Positions 1 through 10,866 are shown, counted from the stretch's first letter. The stretch is DNA of 64,000 bases from Styela clava (GCF_964204865.1 NC_135261.1:1860001-1924000); one strand, 5' to 3'. Notes: generated from the letters alone by a model not told the origin. Made by a program: numbers and translations.

Positions 1-189
1 ATATGAGTTCTTTGCTATTTCTTCATTATCAGCCTTTTTGAGCCATAATCGTTTGAATTTGCTCTGAAATGTTTGAATTTGCTTTGAAATGTTTTATTTG
101 CAATAAAATATATGTCTGAAAACTTGTTTTATTAATGAAAAATAAAGTTGGTTTGAGATTTTAGTCCATTTAAGACTCCTGTCTCTAAC

Positions 190-350
190 TTACAAGCCTA
201 GTTAGTCCATGCATCTGAGAACAATACAACTGGCTAAATAATCCCGTATCCAAAAAAGGAAGGGTAAACGGGATTGAGACTGTGGTTCGCCTCATGCTTA
301 AGTCGTCTTTTACCCTTTACTTTTCCCTGGATAAATATGTAAATCCCATT
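190..350 (+). repeat. SINE 3'-body fragment
   Basis: This stretch shares its order of motifs with the body of tRNA-derived SINE copies elsewhere in the window (34500-34680 and 59930-60075). The shared parts are a 'gtccatgcatct' block, an 'actggctaa' block, a 'gtggttcgcc' block and an 'aagtcgtctt' block. The tRNA-like head is absent, so this is a truncated copy. No gene is seen in it. Confidence 0.4.
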
Positions 351-365
351 CTATATTACGAATTG

Positions 366-475
366 GGTACTCCTGAAGTATGCGCACTAAGATGTCGCAT
401 AACCTGAACCCTAACCTGGTACACAACTTGAGTTGAGGTTGTGCGCCATCTTGGTGCGCATACTTCAGGAGGTCC
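366..475. mobile_element. Foldback MITE, short form (GGTACTCCTGAAGT ends)
   Basis: This is a 110-bp near-palindrome. Both arms read inward as ctcctgaagtatgcgcac followed by a gatggcgcacaacctgaac-like stretch, so the single strand would fold into one long hairpin. The flanks are acgaattg on the left and acaaattg on the right, an 8-bp target duplication with one mismatch. It has no coding capacity. It belongs to the same family as 2001-2104, 5851-5960 and the copies in the 5S spacers. Confidence 0.8.
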
Positions 476-560
476 ACAAATTGTTCTATCATATAGTACT
501 CAGCGGATCTTTCAGTCAGGACTCCTAATTCTCCTTGGCGGAATCAATTGAATCGGGAAG

Positions 561-760
561 ATGGACATAGAACAAAGCTTCGCCGATGCTAATTATTGGA
601 CACGAAAACCTATGGATTGTTTTGTTATTATGTTGTTGTTGTAAAAAAATCTTTTTTTCTAACGACTAGACCAATTGCTTTGAAATTTTAAATGGTTAAA
701 CCTCGTTGTTTTCGCTATAGAGGACTATTATCAATCAACAATTATTTGTCAACACAATAT
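561..760 (+). repeat. Fragment of interspersed repeat R1
   Basis: A degraded match to the R1 repeat seen better at 1578-1890 and 13596-13990. It shares the 'ttattatgttgttgttgt' stretch and the 'gaccaattgctttgaaatt' stretch in the same order and spacing. No ends can be defined. Confidence 0.35.
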
Positions 761-812
761 AAATACATCACGAAAAATAGGGCAAAATATAAAACAAACA
801 AAAAAGGGTTAG

Positions 813-1008
813 GTATCCTAAGGTATGTGTACCAGATAAGGGTTAGGCCATAATTTTATTCCGATTTTCCTTATTTTAGTTCTATTACGAGTTCGGGGAC
901 TGTCTGAGTTAGCAAAGTGAATGTAATCCCTGACCATAGGTTTCAGTCCGTTTACACAACTTGATGTAAAGCAGGCAAACAAAATTAGTACACATACTTA
1001 TGGAGCGC
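813..1008 (-). mobile_element. MITE family R2 (foldback superfamily, long form)
   Basis: A member of the R2 MITE family. One end resembles gtactcccgtagtatgtgtacc, here degraded, and the other resembles the inverse of ggcgctccagaagtgtgtgt. The interior carries the family landmarks: a 'ttaggccataattttattcc' block, 'acgagttcggggactgtctg', and 'acaacttgatgtaaag'. It is non-coding. The short frames in it are fortuitous. Confidence 0.7.
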
Positions 1009-1259
1009 ACACATACATCTCAGCGATCTGACTACCGGCACTGTAAATGATCTGAGTTTGGTATTCGTGTTCATATATTTAAGCATTGTTCTCTTGTTTC
1101 TACTATCCATATCATAACGGATGTACATAATTCTGTACAGAAACAGTCAATTCGCTATTATTTGGAAGCTACGTCGTTGTTGTATGACCACTTGGTGACG
1201 TAGTAGAGCCAAATTGAAATCGTTCAGGACAACGTTTACCCACGGGAGACAATTATCTG

Positions 1260-1471
1260 GCGCTCCAGAAGTGTGTGTACCAATATGGAGGTTACTAATT
1301 TTGTTCGCCTACTTTACATCAAGTTGTGTAAAAGGACTAAAACCTATGGGCAGGGGGTATATTCACTTGTGGCTAACACAGACAGTCTCCAAACTCGTAA
1401 TAGAACTAAAGTAAGGAAAATCGGAATACATTTATGGCCTAACTCCAACTTGGTACACATACTACGGGACT
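1260..1471 (+). mobile_element. MITE family R2
   Basis: A full-length R2 copy in the opposite orientation to 813-1008. It starts at ggcgctccagaagtgtgtgt and ends near gtacacatactacggga. The two ends are related as imperfect inverted repeats (CTCC-A/C-G-A/T-AGT...TGTGTACC). Two overlapping short frames here are repeat artefacts, since the same frames recur in other copies with stops. Confidence 0.75.
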
Positions 1472-1577
1472 AATGAATTCCTACCGAGAAGGCAATTTTG
1501 TCGTTCTTGGGAAGAGATTTGGCTTAGTATTTGCTGTAGTATTGCAAATTGGGGATCTGCAATAAATCTTCTTTATC

Positions 1578-1890
1578 GGACACGTCAGTGTACATAACGA
1601 TCGTTTCACTATTATGTTGTTGTTCTTGTTAGTATTATTCTTCTCTTTCGTCATGATGAAATCGCTTTTCTCTTCGAATACTGGACCAATTGATTTGAAA
1701 TTTTCAGTGCTTGAAGATTGATTTTTTGACCAGAAGGATATTACTTTTACTTATTTCAAAAATTTCTGTGGACTTCAAGAGATTCGTTTTTTATGTGTCA
1801 GAAAAAAAAATAGCGAAACCTTGTGACGTGTCCATATATTTGAGCACAGCTCTCCTAATTATTAATATAATACTTATTTATAGACACTTA
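1578..1890 (+). repeat. Interspersed repeat R1
   Basis: A copy of a repeat also present at 2280-2480 (inverted), 13596-13990 and 14317-15085. The shared order is: gacacgtc, cataacgatcgttt, a ttattatgttgttgttctt stretch, tactggaccaattg, ttgaaattttcagtg, cagaaggatattactttta, gattcgttttttatgtg, and finally gtgtccatatatttgagc. It has no clear terminal repeats. It is probably the tail of a retroelement or a large MITE, and the class is undecided. Confidence 0.6.
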
Positions 1891-2000
1891 TAAACTACTC
1901 AAACCGTACAAAAGCCGGAGTGTGACTTGCGCATAATACTAGCTAAAGATACATTGAAGATTGAATAAATAAATTAGTTTTTTATACATGGTAAAAAATG

Positions 2001-2104
2001 GGACCTCCTGAAGTGTGCGCACCAAGATGGCGCACAACCTGAACTCAGGTTGTGTACAAGGTTCAGGTTGTGCAACATCTTGGTGCGCATACTTCAGGAG
2101 TATC
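2001..2104. mobile_element. Foldback MITE, short form
   Basis: A near-palindrome with ends ggacctcctgaagtgtgcgc and the inverse gcgcatacttcaggagtatc. The 8-bp flanks aaaaaatg and gaaaaatg differ at one base. The centre contains two inverted copies of a 'cctgaactcaggttgtg'-type block, which makes an extra internal hairpin. Confidence 0.78.
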
Positions 2105-2279
2105 GAAAAATGAATAAAGAGTTCCTGATATGCCGACAAATTTGAAGTTCTTTGCCCTATGTTATAAGTGATGAATAGATGGTCCGCACCGGCAATTAAA
2201 TGACTTTCGAATAGATCAATGGGCTGACATTCAAGCAGCAGGGTATGAATAGCCCGCGAAACAAGCCTATGTAAAATAA

Positions 2280-2480
2280 GAGAGCTGTGATCAAATATAT
2301 GGACACGTCAGAAGCTGAAATAAGTAAAAGTAATAGCCTTCTGGCAAAAAAATCAATCTTTAACCACTGAAAATTTCAAAGCAATTGGTCCAGTATTCGA
2401 AGAGAAAAGCGATTTCATCATGACGAAAGAGAAGAATAATACTAACAAGAACAACAACATAATAGTGGAACGATCGTTAG
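2280..2480 (-). repeat. Interspersed repeat R1, inverted copy
   Basis: The reverse complement of the 1578-1720 interval. It runs from a 'tatggacacgtc' end through 'aatagccttctggc', 'aaccactgaaaatttcaaag', 'caattggtccagtattcga' and 'acaacaacataatag'. Together with 1578-1890 it forms a widely spaced inverted pair with the foldback MITE at 2001-2104 between them. Confidence 0.6.
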
Positions 2481-2506
2481 TCCAATAAAGGTCCGGCCAA
2501 TATAGC

Positions 2507-3290
2507 CATGTCCTCGGAAGTGTGAAACGAAACTCAAAATCTAAACTCGAAAAGTTCAGATTCCAAATTCCGCCGTGTTGTTTTGATGATTTCTGCACCT
2601 TTTGGAGAAGTTCTTGATGCACTACGTCGATTTGCACTAAGCGTACCACTGCGGATATAAACATGTTGGGATCAAAGGTCATAAACGCTCCAACAAGACC
2701 AGTTGGAGGACGTAATAAAGTATAACAAGTGTTTCACAAATGGGTATCTCATGTAAGATTAATTGGATTATTGATAGTAGACCAGGTAACGTCGGGTTCT
2801 CAGCAAATCATTCAAGAATAGAGCAAAGTGGGGTTGAAAAAGACACTCACTGAAAATGCCGCAAAATAGCTCAAAAGATATTTTGACCGGCCCGCAGACT
2901 GTACATCAGTACATTATGCTATAACATTATTACACTTTTAGTATATTATTATGAATTCATTGTGTTTTTTGGTCTCTATTTTTTGTAAAGTTTAAGCTTT
3001 ACTTTAAACGCGATTCATAATTTTCTTTCTTGCATTAGCGAATAAATATGTGATTTAAGATATTGAATATTATTCATGTTATAATCCGGCCCACCGAGGA
3101 CTTTATTTCCCCACATCCGGCCCGCCGACGAGAGATGTTGCCCACCCCTGTTCTAAAGCCTTGTCCGTAGGGGAAGTGTGAAACGGAAATCTGAACTCAG
3201 AAAGTTCATGTTCCAAATTCCGCCGAGTTGTTTTGATGATCTTTTCATTATCTGCAATAACAAACTTTCGATTTCTCGATAGTATTCGCA
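2507..3290 (-). repeat. Direct repeat pair (2507-2650 and 3162-3290)
   Basis: Two direct copies of about 130 bp share 'gaagtgtgaaac', 'aaagttca', 'ttccaaattccgccg' and 'gttgttttgatgat'. On the minus strand both copies keep the same short peptide frame (IIKTTRRNLE...EFRF), so this could be a remnant of a coding repeat. No family is recognised. A MITE end lies between the copies. Confidence 0.45.
2880..3150. mobile_element. hAT-type MITE, one clear end
   Basis: The right end is gttgcccacccctg, the inverse of the CAGGGGTGGGCAAC end common to hAT MITEs. Inward of it are 'ccggcccgcc' and 'ccggcccacc' motifs, and a matching 'accggcccgcagac' lies near the left side. The left end and the TSD are not recognisable. 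Non-coding. Confidence 0.5.
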
Positions 3291-3497
3291 CAAACACTGC
3301 CAGAGGCAAAAACTTTGTTTTTATTGTGTGAAATAGAGCAAAGATAAAGATATTGTGAAATATTGCAGAGGAGAAATAACTTTTTGCGTGTCTTGCTGCG
3401 TGGACGCGTATAGATGAAATAAGTTATGTATCGACTTGATAAGCAATTCAAACCTCATCTTTGGCTAGAGGGAACACCCTCTGGGGGTGTGTTAAGG

Positions 3498-3570
3498 CAG
3501 TGGTTCTCAACCTTTTATGGCTTGTGGCCCTCTTCCAGCGCCCTTTTGCACTAGTGGCCCTCTGTTCGCC
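3498..3570. mobile_element. hAT-type MITE end fragment
   Basis: Begins cagtggttctcaaccttt and continues into 'gtggccctcttccag' and 'gtggccctctgttc'. This is a typical hAT MITE left end. No matching right end is seen nearby, so the element is truncated or too decayed to close. Confidence 0.35.
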
Positions 3571-3959
3571 ATTCCAAAAGACTAAACGAGTTTGATTCTA
3601 TTACGTTTTACCACCTTTTATGGAATGCAAGAGCAAACCACAGACAAGCAAGTATAAGCTTTCCAGTATACAATCAATGGGAAACTTGCGCTTAGGACTG
3701 TCTAACTAAGTTTCTTATATTAGACATCGTCTTTGATAGGCTATAGCCAGACGAATGTCACTGTCGACGTGAAGACGGTTTCTTTATTTTTTTTCCACCA
3801 GAAGAACCAGATTTTCATATATAAGTTGCTTAGCTAGCAATGATGAAGATTTCTTGCTAAGTAGTGGGTAAGAATATGATATTCCACTTCATAGCTGCAT
3901 TTATAAACTGTCTTTTCCTCCGACAGAACCGCGAACATGGCCAATGTAGCTTTCTTGTC

Positions 3960-6120
3960 AATCTAACTTGATTGCAGCAAAGGAACCATGTTAACGTCTT
4001 TCACCGGGGGATAATTTTTGTATTTTTTGGCATTAATTTTTATAAATGGGTTTTTGGGATAAGTAGCAGAGGATATATAACGTTTATATAATACATGCAC
4101 GACCCTGCGAAGGTGAGAAGTCCGGCAATCCTGTTGTATATAATTATCATATGCGGACTGCGGAATTGAAGCAATCATACGTGAAAGCGTGTTTTAACTC
4201 TTAGCACTAAATCGCCGAAATACCGATGTTCCTGCGTCGTTCCAAACTTGAGTGATGTGGTGTTGCATCATGCGGTTCGTTCATCTCGTTCCTAGTACAT
4301 ATCGGAATGAAATAGTTAGCCAGTGAAGGAATTCAATCCTTGGGCAAGCATGTTTTGAAAGCTTATGTTACGATAAATCGTATAAACTAATTCATAAAAA
4401 AAGGGTTTTGACGGGTCCGCGCTGCTGATTTAAATGACGTGGTCACCATGGGTGTTGATACAATATGAAGAAAATTAATAGAAAGCTGGTTGCCAGCCAA
4501 TGTTGAGTATGGGAAAAGTCAACCAGTCTTTTCAGATGCACGAACTTGACGGCGGAAGAGTCCGTAACCGACCGGCGGTTACGTGAACTGCCCTATGGAA
4601 ACGAGAAGTCTACTAATCCTCTTTACATAATTATCACCCATGTGATTCAAACCTGTGCAGTGCAGGGAAATCATAAGTACAAGCGTGTTATTAACGCTCA
4701 GCACGAGTCGTTATAATCTGATCGCCAAAAAAAGTTGTTTTGATGGTTACGCGTTACTGGTTTGAATGTTGCATTATTTCATCAGGCATGTTTTTCATGT
4801 CGTTTCAAGATCCGAGGGAAGGAGATTCTAATATTTATCCCGGACGCAAAAATAGCCGATATGGCGGCTTCTCATCTTGGAAGTCCATGTCGGATATGGA
4901 ATTAGTTACCATTTACGTACTTGATGGCGGAGGAATCCGCGACCGACGCTGCGGCTACGTGACCACTTTACGAAAACGAGACGTCTAACGAATCTTCTTG
5001 CACATAATTATTACCAATGGAATCCACACCTGTGCAGTGCAATTATAAGTGCAAGCGTGTTATTAACGCTTAGCACGAGCATTTAATCGCCAAAAAACGT
5101 TGTTTTGATGGATCCGAATTCCAGATTTGAATGTCGGGCGCTAAAATAAGAAAAATCGGAATAAAATTATGGCCTAACCTGGCAGACAGACTACGGAAGT
5201 ACCGAATGTTGCGCTGTCACATCATGCATTTTATTCATGTCGTCTAAAGGTCCGGAGGAAAAGGGTTTTCATAATTAACTCGGTCGCGACAAAAGCCGAT
5301 ATGGCGGCCTCCTCGTGTAAAACTCCTCATCGTATTGCCAGTCAAAACCTAATATATATAGAATTACTTGACCAGTTGTTTGTTTCATAAGCATGGTCTT
5401 GATGGCGGAGAAAGCCGTAACCGACCATCGGTTACATGACCACCTTACAATCACGAGAAGTTCAGCAATCCTCCCGTACATTATTCACGATCCCGTGTGG
5501 GGCAATCATAAGTGCAAGCGTTTTATTAACGCTTAGCATGAGTCGTTAAAATCCGATCGTCAAAAAACGTTTCCGCGTTACTGGTTTGAATGTTGCGGTG
5601 TTGCATCAGACGTCGTTTTAAGGTCCAAGACCGGATGTTTATTTCGAACGCAAAAAAAAACGAAATGACGGACGTCTCATATGGAAAACATCATCATGTT
5701 GTCAGTCAATGCCTAATACGGATTTAGTTAACCAATTATTTGTCTCAGATGCATGGGCTTGATGGTGTGGGGAGTCGTAACCGAATGGCAGTTACATAAA
5801 CCATCGTACATAAACGAGAAGTTCAGCAATCCTCTCGTATATAATTTGCGGGACCTCCTGAAGTATGCGCACCAAAATGGCGCACAACCTGAACTCAGGT
5901 TGTGTACCAGGTTAGGGTTCAGGTTACGTTACATTTTGGTGCGCATACTCCAGGAGTACCAATTTGCGAGTCCGTGCAGGGCAATCATAAGTACAAGCGT
6001 TTTATTAACGATTAGCACGATCAGATCGCCAAAAAATGTTGTTTTGATGGTTACGCGTTACTGGTGAGTGATGCGGTATTGCATCATGCAATTTGTTTAT
6101 ATTGTGAACATTTCCTCTTA
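3960..6120 (-). repeat. Tandem cluster of tRNA-derived SINE units
   Basis: Five head-to-tail units of roughly 250-470 bp, read on the minus strand. Each has a box-A-like segment (atcgtgctaagcgttaa-type, seen inverted as 'ttaacgcttagcacgag' near 4200, 4700, 5065, 5530 and 6010). This is followed by a 'cctgtgcagtgcaggg'-type segment, then a body with 'gtaaccgaccggcggttacg'. Between units is a shared spacer with 'gttttgatggttacgcg' and 'tggtttgaatgttgc'. A better preserved head with a box-B-like gttcgaatc is at 33466-33760 on the minus strand. Open frames here (for example 4740-4988) are only the repeat itself. Confidence 0.65.
5851..5960. mobile_element. Foldback MITE inserted in a SINE unit
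   Basis: A 110-bp near-palindrome with ends ggacctcctgaagtatgcgc and gcgcatactccaggagtacc. It is flanked by a perfect 8-bp duplication aatttgcg (5843-5850 and 5961-5968). It interrupts the last unit of the SINE cluster, so it is younger than that unit. Confidence 0.88.
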
Positions 6121-6222
6121 TGAAGAATCGTTGCTGTTTACGTCATTATTTATAACGACCTCTAACAATAATATTTACACGGGGTTGTTGTCCACGTACT
6201 CGCTGCGAACAAGGCTATAGAC

Positions 6223-6539
6223 CAAGGTCGGCGAACTTTTGTCGTTCGCGGGCCAAAATTAAAGGTTGCAAGTCATTGGCGGCCCGCACATATTTGTAGA
6301 AAGTTAAAAACCGAGGGAATGGCCAATTAATCACATTTTTTCACACATGTTTTAGTTGAATTTCAAGCAGTGCGCGAAGACTGATTATTTGAATAGTTTC
6401 TGCGTCATTAAACCATTTGCACTCATCATCAACATTTTTACGTTCTGTTTCCATTTGTCTAATTATATTCAATTATAATTCAGTGAAGCGTCGCGGGCCA
6501 GATTATATTGCTCCGCGGGTCATAGTTTGCCGACCCCTG
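6223..6539. mobile_element. hAT-type MITE, GGTCGGC ends
   Basis: The left end caaggtcggcgaactttt and the right end catagtttgccgacccctg form imperfect inverted repeats. The flanks are a perfect 8-bp duplication ctatagac (6215-6222 and 6540-6547), as expected of hAT. GC-rich 'gcgggcc' motifs lie near both ends. There is no coding capacity. Confidence 0.88.
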
Positions 6540-6547
6540 CTATAGAC

Positions 6548-6872
6548 CAGGGCTACTCAACTGGCGGACCGCGGTCCAAATCCGGACCTTTCGACCATAA
6601 AATTTGGACCGCGTCTGCTTGTCTATTTTAGCAGCATAAGCATCGTTTTATAGTTTTAAATGATTTTGATACAACTTAAATACACAGCTATACAGTTTGT
6701 CGTACTGGTCGATATTTGTGTCCATATCTGCGAGCTATTGCTCTTGTATTTAATTTAATATTGAATTTGAAGTTTCGTTCATTTGATGAAATAAATTTTC
6801 TGTAATGTTCGGACCCCAGTAATTTTGAAGTTTCGTCAACGGACCTTTGGTGAAAATAGTTGAGTAGCCCTG
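6548..6872. mobile_element. hAT-type MITE, CAGGGCTACTCAACT ends
   Basis: Perfect 15-bp terminal inverted repeats: cagggctactcaact at the left and agttgagtagccctg at the right. The left flank ctatagac is the right TSD of the preceding MITE and the right flank is ctatagaa. The element therefore inserted into the target duplication made by its neighbour. It is a different MITE subfamily from 6223-6539. Confidence 0.92.
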
Positions 6873-6929
6873 CTATAGAAAATCAAGTGGTGAGATTGAA
6901 TCTTTTGTACAAATGATCCAGCGCTCAAA

Positions 6930-7600
6930 AAAAAAAATAGAAATGAAGATTGCGTTGGAAATTCAAATGTTTGGATCATTCCCAACTCCAATGGTGAAGG
7001 AGAAACCCGAAACCGATCTGGGATACGCGAACGACACCAACGAACCCCAAAAGTCTAGCGATCTTATAAATAATAGCATAAATTATCACCCATGGAATGC
7101 AAACCTTACAATACGCGCAAAAGTGTTTTCAGCGCTTAGTACGAGACTAGGGCTGGGCATTTCGAATCGAATAGTAAATTATTCGAATCGGTTCAGAGCT
7201 AAATTTCGAATCGCCGCCATCTTGTTTTTATCTTTCCGCAAATGGTCGAGGTGAATTCCCCAATTTATTTTTCATTGAAGTCATAGTTTTTCAACGAAAT
7301 TCTAACTTGTGACTATTTTCTGTAGTGAGTTATAAAAGGTGTTTGTTATTCTGTGTGAACGCGCAGTAATCTATCTGAGTGATTTGTTCTATGTCTTCAG
7401 TAATTCATTTGTTGAGAGGACCAATTACTATAATAAAGTCGCTTACAATTATATATTTTCAAGTATTCGAGATTCGATTCGATTCGAAAAAATTATTCGT
7501 TCCGATTCTGAAATCACAAGGTATTCGAAAATGCCCAGCCCTATACGAGACGTTATAAACTGAAAGCCGAAAAACGTTGTGTTGATTAAACGAGGCTATA
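6930..7600 (-). repeat. SINE-derived repeat split by a MITE
   Basis: The stretch 7085-7147 ('attatcacccatggaatgca' through 'agcgcttagtacgagac') and 7552-7600 (gttataaactgaaagccg...) are the two halves of a SINE unit like those at 3960-6120. They are separated by the hAT MITE at 7148-7543. The short frame at 6913-7254 is a chance reading across the junction. Confidence 0.5.
7148..7543. mobile_element. hAT-type MITE, TAGGGCTGGGCA ends
   Basis: 396 bp with inverted ends tagggctgggcatttcgaat and attcgaaaatgcccagccc-ta. A perfect 8-bp duplication tacgagac flanks it (7140-7147 and 7544-7551). Sub-terminal 'attcgaat' motifs recur on both sides. It is inserted in a SINE unit. Non-coding. Confidence 0.93.
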
Positions 7601-7704
7601 GAGACAAGCAAGTATTGAGATATACCAGATTGCACTAACTATATCGTGAACAATTTTTTCATGCAACCAACTGCTACAGCTGCAATCATCATGTATGACG
7701 GTTA

Positions 7705-7912
7705 TACAGGGGGTCCATGAAGTTCCTTTACAATTTCAATTTTGTTATGAAGTCAGTTCTCAATATATCTTAACCAGGTTTGTTGTTTTCTAATCAGTAA
7801 TTGTTCAAGTATTTTTACTTCATTTAATACATCTGTGCGGGTCAAAACAATTTATGATATTGATAACTTCCATTTGCAATTTAAACAAAATTTAGGACTT
7901 TGTATACACTAT
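7705..7912 (-). mobile_element. Mariner-like MITE (TACAGGGTGTCCATGAAG ends)
   Basis: The left end is tacagggggtccatgaag. The right end is a degraded inverse of it (ggactttgtatacactata). The interior 'cctttacaatttcaa' and 'gaactgact'-type segments match the copies at 59421-59631 and 60691-60905 in inverted orientation. TA at the borders and the TIR style suggest Tc1/mariner (family knowledge). It has no transposase. Confidence 0.75.
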
Positions 7913-8785
7913 ATACATACTATAATAATCACAAGGCTTTGCTCTGAAAATATACCTGATCTTGGCGAATGTAGACTTGGTAGCTACTATAGTTGTAAAA
8001 GTATCTGCTGAGGTGGAATTCCCTCCACTTTCTAAATAGTTGCTAAACTCAGGTCTGCAAATAATTAACATCGTAAACTTTTTATGACAGATTAAAAGTT
8101 ATGGAAAGATAAATTCTGATTTTCAAACTAATGTACCACTTGAAAATGTACCCCTGTGAGAAAAAGCTAGGAGCATAGGTTGACGGCTGGAATCCCTGCG
8201 AATTGAAATGTAATGAAAAGGGCATTCTTTCTGTATCATACATGCCCGCTAGCTTATACGGTCTAACTAAGCAATCAGAAATTTTAGATTTCCCCTTTTA
8301 GAAAAATTCTGACAACGCCACCGTATGCACCCTAGTTGGTGAACCCTTGCCAGAGGAAGATTTGTTGTTAATCCAGTATTAACAGGCTTAGTCGGAATAT
8401 AAATCTAATTTTGGGTTTTGTTGCCCTCTGAAACACGCAGGTTATTTTTGTTTTTATTCGTTCATAACTTGCTTATTAATAGATAATGAGTCAAAATAAC
8501 CATAATAATATCGCGCTCGGCTTATTTTGTTTTCTCGCGTTATTGACTACTATTTTAGCTTAAAAGCACGTAAACACGATCTCTGCAAACGTCTGTACCA
8601 TTGCCGCCTCATTGCTTACTTACAGAAAACACTCGTCAAAACAAGTCTACTTGTTTATTGAAGTCTGTAGCGGTTTTAGAAAAATGAGGCCAACCGCGAA
8701 GCGCTCTGCACTCTTAACGAACCAATTCGTGGAATTGAAGCTGCCTTTGTTAAGCTCACATCGTATCGTAAAAATCTCAGTCAAC
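7913..8785. other. No gene seen; weak MITE remnants
   Basis: No supported gene lies here. 8170-8320 contains 'ttctgtatcata', 'cccgctagct' and 'cggtctaactaa', which are pieces of the 55107-55371 MITE in strongly diverged form. A plus-strand frame of 101 codons (8612-8917) has no recognisable domain and runs into the MITE at 8786, so it is treated as chance. Confidence 0.3.
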
Positions 8786-8990
8786 GGTTCCATTACATTT
8801 GAACCCACGTACATTTTTGAACCCATGACAATTGCACCTGTATGCTATTGCACCTATGGAATTTTTTTTGTTTCACGGATAGTTAAACCCATACTAACCC
8901 TAACCCATGGGTTTTAGCACCCGCATATAGATTGAACCCGTGGATATACGCATGGGTTCAAATGTACATGGGTTCAAATGTACGGTCACC
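8786..8990. mobile_element. MITE family R5 (9-bp TSD, ACATTTGAACCC ends)
   Basis: Left end ggttccattacatttgaacc, right end the inverse of ggtgaccgtacatttgaacc. The flanking duplication is a perfect 9 bp, tcagtcaac (8777-8785 and 8991-8999). The interior has 'caattgcacct' and 'acccatgggttttagcaccc'. Nine-bp duplications are typical of Mutator-like (MULE) elements (established knowledge); the MULE assignment for this family is inference. Confidence 0.88.
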
Positions 8991-8999
8991 TCAGTCAAC

Positions 9000-10382
9000 A
9001 GTCCATAGATCTGCTGTAGAAAGTCCTCGCCACCAATGTAAAACAAATGTTAAATTTGAGAAAACATCCCGCCTCGTTTTATCGTCGCATTTTAGCGTCG
9101 GGGTGGTGATTTTGACTGGGTTTTCTACAAAGTCACCAATTTATTCGAAGTTAAATCCCGAAACCGAGAAAATCCAATAATATATTGAATGTGATAAATT
9201 AAGTTGGGTATCTTCTGTTGAAATCCGCGCCACAAAAACAAATGTTAAATTTGAGAAAACACTCACGCCACGTTGTAAGTAATCGTTCAATCTCCACGTT
9301 TTAGAGGCGGCGGGGTTTACTACAAAAGATCCCAGTCGGAGCCCGCACTTAAGTCGATTGAATGGGTGTCCGAAAATATGAGGGTCGGAATCCCCCCTTT
9401 CCAGACAGACATCTTCCTTGAATATTTTTTCTGATACTCACGTTAGCTAATGCGACAGCCTGCTAGCTGATATTTCCTGACTTGACAATTACAAAGTGTA
9501 GCCCCTTTTGCCCCCAAACCGTTTGAAGAATATTATTGGCTCATGAATTACACAGATATTCCAGTAATATATGTTTTTGCAGTTGTATGCACTGTAAAAA
9601 ATACTATTTGTACCGTTTGAGCGATTATAAATTGTTTACGAGACGATGTGAGGTGTTGTCGCTTTTGTTTGTAATAGAAATAAGCGATGAGCATTTGAAC
9701 AAAAAATCATAAACATTTATTTCCAATAAGACTCTGAAAAAAATAATTCTGAATTTTGAAGGATAAAACAGCAAAAACGAAAAGTAATTCGTAAGTTCCT
9801 ACGATTAACTAAGAGTGGTTCAGGATTCGGATGCTTACGTTCTCTCCTATCAAAACCACCTTCTTAGAACTGGTATACTTAATTTGATAAAGCTATACAG
9901 TATATTGAAAATTACGATTTTTTCTAACAGTGTGTTAAGTATTGTGCAGCCAGCAATGTGTCATAATCGTCATATGATCGTATATTGTGTCGAAATAGAA
10001 AAATATCAGCTTTGAAAAAATGCGGATTCAGGTTATGTCGTATTATCTTTTTGCTAGTCAGATGTCACATGTCATGTATATGTTTACAAAGAAATTTGCC
10101 CGAAGCCGGGTCACGCGCGCTAATTGGAGATAGATTGATCTCTGAGCGAAAGATTGACTGTTGCTCAGTTACGGCCTTTCCGTCAGCTGGGTCCATCCAC
10201 CTGTGACGATTAACTAGGCAGCTATTGCCATGCCCGTCTTTAAACTAGCGTAGGTGATCGCATCTATAGGGTGTGTTCTGACAGCCATATCCTATTATCG
10301 CCCCACCAGTAATTTATTAGCCTGTCTTCTGTAATTCCGTTTATATTGAGAGTAAGGTTATTACCCGCCCTTTTGTGCAAAG
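9000..10382. other. No gene seen
   Basis: About 1.4 kb of A+T-rich sequence with several short frames (the longest 70-80 codons). None shows a recognisable domain, splice context or codon pattern that I can defend. No repeat shared with the rest of the window was recognised here. Confidence 0.3.
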
Positions 10383-10500
10383 CCCAAGTCATTATTGCAA
10401 AAATTGTGACGGAACCCCCTCACTTTGAAATGTAAAAAAAAACTTTCCTCCATCATACAAAGCAAATTTTCGTAGCTTAAACCATTTAGAGATTTTCCGA
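10383..10500 (+). mobile_element. Fragment of the GTGGCGCAGCCAGGGG MITE family
   Basis: Shares 'cggaaccccctcactttgaa', 'catcatacaaagcaaatttt' and 'cgtagctt' in order with the intact copy at 55107-55371. The ends are lost. Confidence 0.4.
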
Positions 10501-10660
10501 AAAAGTTGATCAGAGTAGCAATTACACTTGACCACTTCTCTTTTGCGTTGGTGCACTACAAGTATAGCATGAATAATTGAGTTGTGGTTCAACATTATTT
10601 GGTCTAACAAAACACAACAAAACAAAATGTATGTCCTGTGTGATGCAACATACTTGAAAC

Positions 10661-10866
10661 GGCGCTCGAGAAGTGTGTGTACCAATATGAAGGTAAATAA
10701 TTTTGTTTGCCTACTTTACATCAAGTTGTGTAAAGGGACTGAAACCTATAGGCAGGGGGTATATTCACTTGGCTAACACAGACAGTCCCCGAACTCGTAA
10801 TAGAACTAAAATAAGAAAAATGGTAATAATAATGATGGCCTAACCCTAACAAACTACGAGAGTACC
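10661..10866 (+). mobile_element. MITE family R2
   Basis: Starts ggcgctcgagaagtgtgtgt and ends actacgagagtacc. It has the R2 interior ('ttgcctactttacatcaag', 'gggggtatattcacttggct', 'agtccccgaactcgtaatag'). Frames in both directions here are repeat-derived. Confidence 0.75.
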
